DNA of 64,000 bases from Gordonia otitidis NBRC 100426 (GTDB taxonomy: Bacteria > Actinomycetota > Actinomycetes > Mycobacteriales > Mycobacteriaceae). The DNA is taken from contig NZ_BAFB01000082.1 of assembly GCF_000248075.1 (NCBI RefSeq), positions 1 to 64,000 of the forward strand. Reading direction: 5' to 3'. Below the pieces are notes generated by a model. That model was given only the letters and a program-made list of their open reading frames with translations. It had not been told where the DNA came from and made no database searches. Of the stretch, positions 30,265 to 38,011 are shown piece after piece. Position 1 is the first letter of the stretch. The number at the start of each line of letters is the position of its first letter. The position numbers and the translations under genes are program-made.

Positions 30265-30687
30265 TTACCGGGCCGTCGGCGAGTTCCTGGCTGCGACACA
30301 GGTCATTTCGACGCGGAGTCCGAGCGGTAGACCGGCGACGCCGATCGCGGTGCGGGTGGGGACGTTGGGTTGATCGGCGAAGAAGTCGGCATACTCCGCG
30401 TTCATCGCGGCCCATTCGTCGATGTCGGCCAGGTAGCAGGTGACCTGGACGAGATCCGACAGCTCCCAACCGCAGTCATCTAGGATCCTTCGGACGTTGT
30501 GCAGGGTCTCACGGGTCTGTGCGCGGATGCCGTCGGGGATGCTCCCGTCCGCGGCGAACCCGCCCTGTCCCGAGATGACGAGCATCGGACCGCATTCGAT
30601 GGCGGTTGCGAACGGTCCCTTGGCATTCGGGCTGGTGAAGTGGCGGCGCCCGTCGTCGTCGATGCTCACCGACATGTGGGCGGTCAT
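30265..30687 (-). CDS. RidA-family protein (2-iminobutanoate/2-iminopropanoate deaminase-like)
   Basis: This is a 140-residue YjgF/YER057c/UK114-family protein. RidA enzymes hydrolyse reactive 2-imino acids to keto acids and ammonia. Visible features are the N-terminal block TSPNAKGPFATAIECGPMLVISGQGG, VRRILDDCGWELSDLVQVTCYLADID, and a C-terminal PTRTAIGVAGLPLGLRVEM that holds the arginine expected to bind the substrate carboxylate. The gene lies 28 bp downstream of an FAD amino-acid oxidase whose product is an imino acid. ATG 30675 is an alternative start. Confidence 0.9.
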   Translation of the reverse strand: MTAHMSVSIDDDGRRHFTSPNAKGPFATAIECGPMLVISGQGGFAADGSIPDGIRAQTRETLHNVRRILDDCGWELSDLVQVTCYLADIDEWAAMNAEYADFFADQPNVPTRTAIGVAGLPLGLRVEMTCVAARNSPTAR

Positions 30688-30715
30688 GAGTTGAGTCCTT
30701 GTCCTGCTTGGTACA

Positions 30716-31882
30716 TCACTTGTCGCCGATCGTGGCGAGGGTTGCCCGGTCGCGGCCGAGCATCGACGGTGTGAGGCCGAGGTCGGCCAGATCGGTCGGG
30801 AGCGGCTCGCCGGTGACCAGAGCTGCGCCGAACCGTGCGAGCGCGGGCGCGATCTGAATGCCGTATCCACCCTGTGCCGCGTGCCAGAACAGTCCGTCGA
30901 CCGTGGTGTCGGGGCCGACGACCGGCGTGCGGTCGGCGACGAAACTGCGCAGTCCTGCCCATGCGGAGTTCACGCTGCGGATGCCCAGGGTGGTCGCGTC
31001 GTTGATCGACTCGATCGCGCGAGCGATCTCGAGCTCGTCCGGGCGCGCATCACCGGGCTCCTGCGGGGTCTCGTCGGCAGGTGAGCACAGGTACTGTGCG
31101 CCATCGGGTTTGACGTAGAAGTTCTCCGACGCCGCCATCGTCAACGGGATCGCAGCGTCGGTCGTCACAGGTGGGGCGGAGACCATGAATGCGGTTCGAC
31201 GAAGCGGGCGGATGCCGATGGGCTTGGCTCCCAGCGCTCCGGCGACCCGATCGCACCACGCGCCCGCCGCATTGACGACCGTTTGTGCTCGGTAGCCCGA
31301 ACCCGCCGCGTCGGTCAGATCCCACCCGTGGCCGGTGTGCGTTGCGTCGACGATGCCCGCGGATCTCACAACGGTGCCTCCGCGTGCGCGAAAGCCGCGT
31401 AGATACCACTGGTGCAGTGCGTGCACGTCGAGTTCCAGTGCGGAACGGTCGATCATCCCCAACGTCGTGTAGCCGGGACGGAGCAGCGGGTTGAGCTGCT
31501 CGGCGGTATCGCCGCTGACGAGTTCGACGAGATCGTTCCGGGCGCTGATCTCGTGGTGAAGCTCGCGGAGGGCGTGTTGCTCGTCGTCGTTCGCTATCAT
31601 CAGCAGGTTCAGCGGCTGTGCGACCGGCACGTCGAAATGCCCGTCCTCGTCGGCGAAGAACGAGCGGCTGGCGGTTGTCAGTAGGCGGATCGTCTGGTTG
31701 CCGTAGCTTTCGAGAAATGCTGCTGCCGACCGTCCCGTCGAATGGTAGGCGAGGGTCGATTCCATCTCGACGACGGCGACCGATTGGTGTGCGGCGAGTT
31801 CGTAGGCGATCGACACCCCGGCCATACCGCCTCCGATGACGACGGTGTCGAAGTGTCGAGTGCTCGACGGGTTGGTACTCAC
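30716..31882 (-). CDS. FAD-dependent amino-acid oxidase/dehydrogenase (DAO family)
   Basis: This 388-residue FAD enzyme has the dinucleotide site TVVIGGGMAGVSIAYELA near residue 13. Its DAO-family C-terminal block is DRTPVVGPDTTVDGLFWHAAQGGYGIQ. Family members oxidise D-amino acids, glycine, sarcosine or similar amines to imino acids. Between an N-acyl-D-amino-acid deacylase gene and ridA, a D-amino-acid substrate is the likeliest reading. GTG 31882 overlaps the stop of a 13-codon reading frame upstream (CTGTGAG), so its translation may be coupled to that leader. Confidence 0.87.
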   Translation of the reverse strand: MSTNPSSTRHFDTVVIGGGMAGVSIAYELAAHQSVAVVEMESTLAYHSTGRSAAAFLESYGNQTIRLLTTASRSFFADEDGHFDVPVAQPLNLLMIANDDEQHALRELHHEISARNDLVELVSGDTAEQLNPLLRPGYTTLGMIDRSALELDVHALHQWYLRGFRARGGTVVRSAGIVDATHTGHGWDLTDAAGSGYRAQTVVNAAGAWCDRVAGALGAKPIGIRPLRRTAFMVSAPPVTTDAAIPLTMAASENFYVKPDGAQYLCSPADETPQEPGDARPDELEIARAIESINDATTLGIRSVNSAWAGLRSFVADRTPVVGPDTTVDGLFWHAAQGGYGIQIAPALARFGAALVTGEPLPTDLADLGLTPSMLGRDRATLATIGDK

Positions 31883-31920
31883 AGTGCCCTCGTGGTTCTT
31901 GTGGTTTCCGTGGTTGTCAT
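31879..31920 (-). CDS. 13-codon threonine-rich leader peptide, putative
   Basis: The minus strand has ATG at 31920, preceded by AGAGGA 8 nt upstream. It encodes MTTTETTRTTRAL and stops at TGA 31879-31881. Seven of the 13 residues are threonine, and the codons AGA and AGG, rare in such GC-rich DNA, are used for both arginines. The stop codon overlaps the GTG start of the oxidase gene. It could be an attenuator or translational-coupling leader. The evidence is the ribosome site, the composition and the overlap; expression is not shown. Confidence 0.45.
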   Translation of the reverse strand: MTTTETTRTTRAL

Positions 31921-31999
31921 GGTGTTCGTCCTCTGTTGTCGGTGTTTCGCCGGCAGGTTCTGATTGCTCGACGACTCCGGATGCCGGAGTGCGAAATGC

Positions 32000-33463
32000 T
32001 CAGGCGCGTACTGGTTTACCCGGTAGCCGATCGGTGCGGATCTCACCGTCGCTGACGATCTCGACACCGTTGACGAGGACGTGGTCGAATCCCGTCGACG
32101 GCGCGATCGTGTCGGTGTAGGTGGCACGGTCGGTGACCGTGGCGGCGTCGAAGACGACGATGTCGGCATCCGCGCCGACCTGGACCCTGCCCTTACGCGC
32201 CATGTCCGGAACTGATGGGGAAAGGATCTGTGCAGGAAGGAGGCTTGCGCGTCGGATCACCTCCATCAGGCTCAGTGCGCCGGTCTCACGCCACAATGTG
32301 CGGATCGAGCGACTGAAGGTACCAGCGGTGCGCGGGTGGGTGACGACGTCGGCGGGTAACGGCCAGCGCGAGTCGTCGTATGTCGATGTGCGCCACAGTG
32401 GTTCGAATGCGTCGCTGGCGATCGCGGTGTCCTCGAAGACGAGCCCGCGTGTCATGAGATCCCGAGCGGTCGGGTCGTCCTCTTCGAGGAAGTGGACGAA
32501 GACCAGTCCGCCCGTGCCGTCCGCACGCGCTGCTCGCAGGTCCGCGGCGCTGGTGAACCGGTGTCCGCTGACGAGGTGTTGTACCGCGAAGGGCGTGATG
32601 TCGCGTCGGTCGAGCAGATCCGGCTCGAGGAAGGCGGCGCCGATCCCCGTCATCCCCGAGCCGTAGGGGTAGGCCTCTGTCGATATCCGGGAGCCGAGGG
32701 AACGTGCGCGCTCAACGAGGCCGTGCACCCGGTCGAGATGTCGCAGCGACGTGCTGTTGACGTGGCAGTAGTGCATGTGAGCACCGGTTTCGCCTGCGGC
32801 CCTGACGATTTCCTCAGCACCGTCGATCGGCGTGTCGGGGTCCTGTTCGACGAGTTCGCGTGCGTGGGTGTACGTCGGCACGCCCCGGGTAGCGGCGAGT
32901 CGCGCGACCTCGACGTACTCCGAGGGCCCGACGCGTGGGGCGTACCCGACGAGAACTCCGATACCGAGGGCACCGTCGCTCAGGTCTTCTTCCAACAGTG
33001 CCAGTATCCGGCCGACCTCAGCGGTGTTCGCCTCGGCCTGCCAGGCGGGGACTCCCATGTTGAACAGGACGTCGGCGGGATGGCCGGTGGTCGTCACGTC
33101 TGCCATCACGTGCATCCGTGCGGCGGCCCAGCTCGCCGAGTAGCCGTAGTTGACGGGACGCCCCTCGATGGCGGCGCGCTCGTAGGCGCGGCCGACCGGG
33201 TGTACTCCGCCCTCGAGTTCGAGAGCGGTCGTGACGCCGTCGAGAGCCTGCAGGCGTTGTCCTGCGATACCGAAGCAGTGGCTGTGCATGTCGATGAAGC
33301 CCGGTGCGACCACGCGGCCGGAGACGTCGAGCACGCGATGTCCGTCGAGTGGCTCGACACTGACGGCACTGATGGTGCCCCGGTCGATCCCGATGTCGAA
33401 GATGCCGTCGGTTCCGCTGTCGGGATCGATCACGCGGCCGCCGTGGAGTACCAGTTCATGCAT
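32000..33463 (-). CDS. N-acyl-D-amino-acid deacylase (D-aminoacylase)
   Basis: This amidohydrolase-superfamily enzyme of 487 residues should hydrolyse N-acyl-D-amino acids to a fatty or acetic acid and a free D-amino acid. The N-terminal beta-sandwich (HELVLHGGRVIDPDSGTDG) leads into the metal motif APGFIDMHSHCFG. Further metal-site candidates are the Cys/His in MHYCHVNS and the loop near IVVFDAATVTDRATY at the C-terminus. Its start is fixed by ATG 33463. It heads a minus-strand run (deacylase, leader, oxidase, RidA, PucR, guanine deaminase). A 117-bp gap that includes the putative leader separates it from the oxidase gene. Confidence 0.9.
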   Translation of the reverse strand: MHELVLHGGRVIDPDSGTDGIFDIGIDRGTISAVSVEPLDGHRVLDVSGRVVAPGFIDMHSHCFGIAGQRLQALDGVTTALELEGGVHPVGRAYERAAIEGRPVNYGYSASWAAARMHVMADVTTTGHPADVLFNMGVPAWQAEANTAEVGRILALLEEDLSDGALGIGVLVGYAPRVGPSEYVEVARLAATRGVPTYTHARELVEQDPDTPIDGAEEIVRAAGETGAHMHYCHVNSTSLRHLDRVHGLVERARSLGSRISTEAYPYGSGMTGIGAAFLEPDLLDRRDITPFAVQHLVSGHRFTSAADLRAARADGTGGLVFVHFLEEDDPTARDLMTRGLVFEDTAIASDAFEPLWRTSTYDDSRWPLPADVVTHPRTAGTFSRSIRTLWRETGALSLMEVIRRASLLPAQILSPSVPDMARKGRVQVGADADIVVFDAATVTDRATYTDTIAPSTGFDHVLVNGVEIVSDGEIRTDRLPGKPVRA

Positions 33464-33619
33464 GGATGAAGCATGCGCCGTGTACACCGCGGACTTTTCG
33501 TCGCCGGATCAAAAAATGGACGCCTCATGTTGTGGTGCGCTACGAACCGGCTATCTGTGCGATCGTGCTCGAGCCCCTGCGTGCCCGCCCCTGCGTGCTC
33601 CGCAAGCACGGGTATGCGG

Positions 33620-35752
33620 TCATGTCACATCGAACGCCGGAGTCGTCCCGACGAACGGCGAGAGCGTGCCGTTTGCGCGCTTGACATCGCCGAAGTACCG
33701 GATGCGATGGCGTCCGGAGGTACCTGTGCCGGGTGTCCAACTGATGGTCACCACCGACGCCGTCGAACTTCCGGCGGGGCGCTTCCAGGCGAGTTCGGTA
33801 CCCCAGGTGTCGTCGTCGGCGGCGGCGACCCAGCGTCCCGACTCGTAGCGTTCGACGACGAAGTAGCCGTCGCGGGCCGCACTGCTTCCCGCGCTCACCC
33901 TGTGCACCTTGTTGGCGGGATGCGCTCCGCAGAAGTCCACCGAAACCGTCTGGCCCGATCGGTACGACGACTTCGGTGCGCGCACGACGTCGCCGAAACG
34001 CTTGCCCGCGATCGGGGTGTCGGCGGGTACCGGTGTCAGCAGATCGGGCTGCGGACTGCGCTGATCCGGCGGGTTCGGCCCGCGCGACGCCGACTTCCCT
34101 GCGGCCATCTCCCGCGCGAGTTTGTCGAACTCCTGCATGTACGCGCACAGGGTGTAGCGACCGAACATGGTCTCACCGCCCTCGTACTGCTGTGACAGAT
34201 ACTCCTCGGGGGTCGTGACGTACTGGCTGTACCCGTTCGAGTATCCCTGCAGCAGAACGTTTTCCAGCGGTAGTGCGAATGCCGCCGCGACGATGCGACG
34301 CACGCGCAGTCCCGCGGTGATGGTGAACTCGGCGGGAGCGGCTGCCAGCACGAGATCGCCGATGCGAATCAGCTGGATGGGCAGCACCTGTTGAATCCAC
34401 GGATGCGGTGGCATGTAGCCGAGCGGGAACAACGGAACCTTCGGCGCTTGGATCTGCTGAACCCACGGCGGCGGTGTCACTTTCGACGTCGCGCCGAGTG
34501 CTGCGGCGAAGGGAAGCACCATGCCCTCGTTGAGGAACGAGAGCTGACTGCGGGTGTTGTCCTCGGTACTCGTCGCGGCGGCGGCAGCACCCATGATGGC
34601 GGGGCTCGTCCGCGCCGGACGTCCGTCGGGGGTGTAGGTGCCGTCGATCGCGATGTCGGACAGGTTCAGGAAGCGGTACGCGTAGGAGACGCCACCGGAC
34701 ATCGACCGTGCGGATGCGAATGCGCGCTCACCGGCGCGGAACTGGCGCTGTCCGATGATGGTGCAGTTGGCTCGGTGATCGTCGGTGGGGCCTGCCGGGT
34801 GGAGTTTGCGCACGGCGAGATTCGGTGTCATGTCACCGGCATTGGTTTGCGGGAAGGAGGCGACGACGTCCGGCTTCTGCTGCTCGGCCAGATACGAGGC
34901 GTAACCCTTGTTGTCGACGGAGATGAGCGTGTTTGCGTCGGTCAGTGATGTACCGTGCGTGGCGAACCAGGTGATCTCACCGATCACATTGCCGCTCTGC
35001 CGAAGTCGCAGTGATGTCACCTGTGGGTCGATGTGTTCCGGGAAATGACGCCGATCAGGCGTGGGATTGTTCACAAACGCCTGCAGCGAGCGGTTCGCGC
35101 TGGCGTCGTGTAGTTCGGAGTGCCCGAGCTCGAGCGTCCCCGGTGCCAGGCTGTGATGTGCCGCAACGATCGCGTCGACGATGCCGGCGACCTCGGCGCG
35201 GTAGGAGTTCTCGCGATGGCCCAGTGCGGCAAGGACATAGGCGTAGTCCCAGGCGGTGCCTCCGCAGGAGTTGTGGTTGTGGGTCGCGTTGAGGTTGACG
35301 TTGTCCTCGGAGTAGAGGTTGCCGAATCGACTGCGTAGTTCCTTCATGACACCGACGCGGTGCGACTCGAACAGGCAGGCCAGGTCGGCGTTGACGAACA
35401 CCACCCGTGCGCCCGACGCGGCGTCGGCGATGATGTACGCCCGTGCCCAGACCCGTTGCAGGAGCCCTGTTGCCACCTGACTGAGATCGGAGTAGCCCAT
35501 CATCCCTTGGCCGGCAATGGCACCGGTGAGGTCGCCTTTTCCCGCGCCGACGAGGTACCCGGATGGTGGTGCTGCCGATGCTGTTCCGCTACCCGCAGCG
35601 CCGAGCGCCGCGGTTCCGATCAGTCCCGCTCCGACGGCGCCTGCCGACACCCCCAGGAAGCCGCGGCGACTCACCCTGCCTGGCGCGGCCGTGTGCCCGG
35701 AACTGCTGTGTGCGTCATTGCTGTGCCCGGAACTGCGGCTCGCTGAACTCAA
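33620..35752 (-). CDS. neutral/alkaline ceramidase, Tat-exported
   Basis: This secreted sphingolipid amidohydrolase (PF04734 type) should release fatty acid from ceramides. From TTG 35752, which has AGGGGG six bases upstream, it has 710 residues; a GTG at 35674 would also keep the Tat motif. The signal SRRGFLGVSAGAVGAG is a clear twin-arginine peptide. Family blocks are YLVGAGKGDLTGAIAGQGMMGY, the zinc-site regions NATHNHNSCGG and WFATHGTSL, and AGDMTPNL. The usual nucleophile box in characterised ceramidases is GDVSPN; here Thr stands where Ser is expected (codon at 34826-34828). A C-terminal beta domain ends the protein. Confidence 0.85.
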   Translation of the reverse strand: MSSASRSSGHSNDAHSSSGHTAAPGRVSRRGFLGVSAGAVGAGLIGTAALGAAGSGTASAAPPSGYLVGAGKGDLTGAIAGQGMMGYSDLSQVATGLLQRVWARAYIIADAASGARVVFVNADLACLFESHRVGVMKELRSRFGNLYSEDNVNLNATHNHNSCGGTAWDYAYVLAALGHRENSYRAEVAGIVDAIVAAHHSLAPGTLELGHSELHDASANRSLQAFVNNPTPDRRHFPEHIDPQVTSLRLRQSGNVIGEITWFATHGTSLTDANTLISVDNKGYASYLAEQQKPDVVASFPQTNAGDMTPNLAVRKLHPAGPTDDHRANCTIIGQRQFRAGERAFASARSMSGGVSYAYRFLNLSDIAIDGTYTPDGRPARTSPAIMGAAAAATSTEDNTRSQLSFLNEGMVLPFAAALGATSKVTPPPWVQQIQAPKVPLFPLGYMPPHPWIQQVLPIQLIRIGDLVLAAAPAEFTITAGLRVRRIVAAAFALPLENVLLQGYSNGYSQYVTTPEEYLSQQYEGGETMFGRYTLCAYMQEFDKLAREMAAGKSASRGPNPPDQRSPQPDLLTPVPADTPIAGKRFGDVVRAPKSSYRSGQTVSVDFCGAHPANKVHRVSAGSSAARDGYFVVERYESGRWVAAADDDTWGTELAWKRPAGSSTASVVTISWTPGTGTSGRHRIRYFGDVKRANGTLSPFVGTTPAFDVT

Positions 35753-35823
35753 CTGTGACCCCCTGGGTGGACAATACTTGTGACTGGACGTGGACGAGAG
35801 AAGTGGATATGGCGGAGTTTCGT

Positions 35824-35858
35824 GGTCAACGGTCAACGGTCAGCGGTCAGGGGTCAGC
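35824..35858. repeat. 7-bp tandem repeat, five copies
   Basis: Five head-to-tail units of GGTCAAC/GGTCAGC run from 35824 to 35858. The stop codon of the MFS gene (35854-35856, read on the minus strand) lies in the fifth unit. Because every unit contains TCA, TGA recurs every 7 bases on the minus strand and falls in all three frames. It sits between the MFS gene's end and the start of the ceramidase gene. Confidence 0.8.
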
Positions 35859-37134
35859 GCACAGTGCGCACCAACAACACGGACAGACCGCCGAGAATCC
35901 CGAAAACCGCTGAGGTGACGAATAATCCGGTGAAGCCGCCGGTGGCCTCGACCACTGCGGCACCGACCAGCGGTCCGAGTGCCTGCGGTACGGCCATGGC
36001 GATGTTCATGATGCCGAGGTCCTGACCGTTGTGTTGCGCGTCGGGTAGCACCTGTGTCGCCAATGCCTGGTCGACGCCGAGGAACGCGCCGAACCCGGCA
36101 CCGAGAAGGGCTGCGGCGACCATGGTCATCGGGAGGTCGGCGACAGCAGCGATACAGATCGCGGCAGCACCCTGGCACACGCCCGCGGCGAGGACGAAGG
36201 GTTTACGACGTCCGACCAAGTCGCTGAGTTTGCCCGACACCAGGGCACTGATGACCACGAAGACCATGTACACCGCTGACACCAGCAGGATGTCGTTGTC
36301 GGCGTCGGAGGAGTGAAGTCCGAACTTGAGGAAGAAGAAGAGCAGAGATGTGCCGAGTGCATTGCCGAGATTCACCAGGATGCGCCCCAACAGCGTCCAG
36401 CCGAAGTCGGGATGCTCGCGAGGCGAGATCCAGAGTTCGGAGATGATCGTGCGGGGGCTGAGTCTGCCCTTGTCGTGGCTCGGACACGGCGGATCGTTCA
36501 GATACAGCACGAACGGTGTCACGCAGACGATCAGCAGGACCGCGAACAGTGCGTATGACGGCAGGAAACCGAGGCCGAAGACCGACACGAGTGCGATGCC
36601 GACGATCGCGCCGATGGCCTGCGGAGCCGACACCCAGCTCGACACCACTCCGCGCTGGAATACGGGGACCTGATCACTGATGAGTGCCGTCAATGCCGCC
36701 GAAGCAGCACTGAAACCGGTCAGCGCGGCACACCACCCGATGGTGATGGCGACGATGTTGTCGGAGAATCCGAGCGCTAGCAGCCCCGCTGCGAAAAGCG
36801 CTGTCCCGCCGACGATCCACGGCCGGCGTCGGCCGTAACGGCTCGTCGTGCGATCCGACAGGGAACCCGTCAGCGGAAACGCGACGAGCGCGAAGACGGC
36901 GGAGATACCGGAAACCACACCGAAGGTGAGAACGCTTCGCTGCCAGTTGCTCTCGTCGACGCTGTTTCCGATCTCGAGCCAGTCGTTGATCTGGTCGGGC
37001 AGGGTGAGCTGGAACGGTGCGAGCTGTGCGAGCCAGATGCCGAGCCATGACAGGCCGAACAGGCCGATCCACCGGGTGCTGACTCGCTGCCACGGAAGGG
37101 TAGACGCCTGGTGCGAGTCGGGTTCGACGGTCAC
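35854..37134 (-). CDS. MFS transporter
   Basis: This is a 426-residue major-facilitator protein with about 12 helices. Family features are the loop 2-3 motif GSLSDRTTSRYGRRRPWIVGG and its pair SGKLSDLVGRRKPFV in the second half. The closest pattern I recognise is sugar/cation-symporter-like or SLC45-like permeases. The substrate is uncertain. GTG 37134 overlaps the TetR stop codon (GTGA), so translation is coupled to the upstream regulator. Together they form an operon under the 22-bp palindrome. Confidence 0.82.
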   Translation of the reverse strand: MTVEPDSHQASTLPWQRVSTRWIGLFGLSWLGIWLAQLAPFQLTLPDQINDWLEIGNSVDESNWQRSVLTFGVVSGISAVFALVAFPLTGSLSDRTTSRYGRRRPWIVGGTALFAAGLLALGFSDNIVAITIGWCAALTGFSAASAALTALISDQVPVFQRGVVSSWVSAPQAIGAIVGIALVSVFGLGFLPSYALFAVLLIVCVTPFVLYLNDPPCPSHDKGRLSPRTIISELWISPREHPDFGWTLLGRILVNLGNALGTSLLFFFLKFGLHSSDADNDILLVSAVYMVFVVISALVSGKLSDLVGRRKPFVLAAGVCQGAAAICIAAVADLPMTMVAAALLGAGFGAFLGVDQALATQVLPDAQHNGQDLGIMNIAMAVPQALGPLVGAAVVEATGGFTGLFVTSAVFGILGGLSVLLVRTVR

Positions 37135-37751
37135 CTCCGGTTGGCCTCGGACTCGGCGGGTGCGGCCAGTGTGACGATGGCGGCCACGAGAAGATCGATG
37201 TTGCGGCGCGCGGCCTCGGTGTCGCGATCGGTCAGCCACGAGAGGGTCAACCCGTCGATCGCCGAGGTGACCAGATGAGCCACCTGGGGTAGAGGCAGTT
37301 CCCAGGTGATGGACATGCGGTCGCCGAGGTAGCTCAGGGCATCGGCGACGGCGGTCCGATACGTCTGCCACTGCTTGCTCACCGCCGCGCGGTCGTGGCG
37401 GATCGCGTGTGTCGCCACCTCGAGCAGCGCGAGCTCGCGCGCGGGGTCGTCCTCGAGCATGCGGAGGTAGCCGAGCATGGCTTCGCACAGGACTTCGTGC
37501 AGTGTCGCGTCGTCGGCCACCATGTCGGCGGAGAGGACGGCGGTGAGTCGTTCCTGCTCGGTGATGTGGGCGATGACCTCGTTGATCAGTGCATCGCGTG
37601 ACGAGAAGATGTAGAACAGGGCGCCCTGAGGCATGCCGGCCTCGCCGACGATCGCTCGTGTGGTGGCGGCCGCGAGGCCGTCTCGGGCGATCACCCGTAC
37701 GGCGGCGTCGATCAGCGCCTGACGTCTGTCCTCGAAGGTCATTCGGCGCAT
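37131..37751 (-). CDS. TetR-family transcriptional regulator (BetI-like)
   Basis: This is a 206-residue TetR protein with the DNA-binding domain at residues 8-55 (TRAIVGEAGMPQGALFYIFSSRDALI). The helical C-terminal domain resembles the BetI/TetR_C_6 group. It precedes the MFS gene with a 4-bp overlap, so it likely represses its own operon. ATG 37742 is an alternative start. A perfect 22-bp palindrome lies about 115 bp upstream and is the obvious operator candidate. Confidence 0.9.
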   Translation of the reverse strand: MRRMTFEDRRQALIDAAVRVIARDGLAAATTRAIVGEAGMPQGALFYIFSSRDALINEVIAHITEQERLTAVLSADMVADDATLHEVLCEAMLGYLRMLEDDPARELALLEVATHAIRHDRAAVSKQWQTYRTAVADALSYLGDRMSITWELPLPQVAHLVTSAIDGLTLSWLTDRDTEAARRNIDLLVAAIVTLAAPAESEANRR

Positions 37752-37864
37752 AGATCCCCCAGTTCACCGCGTGTGGACGCACACCGGGCCGTGGTGTGCG
37801 CCTCGGTCCGGTTCGCAGCGCGTCGACTCGAGCATCTCGATTCACGGCCGCAGTCGGTTCCCGT

Positions 37865-37886
37865 CAGTTGACCATATGGTCAACTG
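37865..37886. promoter_or_regulatory. 22-bp perfect palindrome, putative TetR operator
   Basis: The half-site CAGTTGACCAT is followed immediately by its exact reverse complement with no spacer. It lies in the 260-bp gap between the TetR/MFS operon and the end of the HNH gene. The length and perfect symmetry are typical of an operator for a dimeric TetR regulator. The adjacent TetR gene is the natural candidate to bind it. Confidence 0.65.
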
Positions 37887-37964
37887 CGGACAAATGTGCG
37901 GGATCGACGCGATTTCCGCAACAGGAGGCCGCCGAATTAACCACCGCGCAACGCGGGCACGCCT

Positions 37965-37997
37965 GCTACCGGGCCGGAAGGGTTCCGGTCCGGTAGC
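37965..37997 (-). terminator. hairpin terminator after the HNH gene
   Basis: GCTACCGGGCCGGAA pairs with TTCCGGTCCGGTAGC across a GGG loop: 15 positions with a single G/T wobble. It lies 15 bp beyond the stop of the HNH gene. It has no T-run, as is common in actinobacteria. The upstream TetR operon is transcribed away from it. Confidence 0.7.
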
Positions 37998-38011
37998 GAG
38001 CCCGTGGCAGG

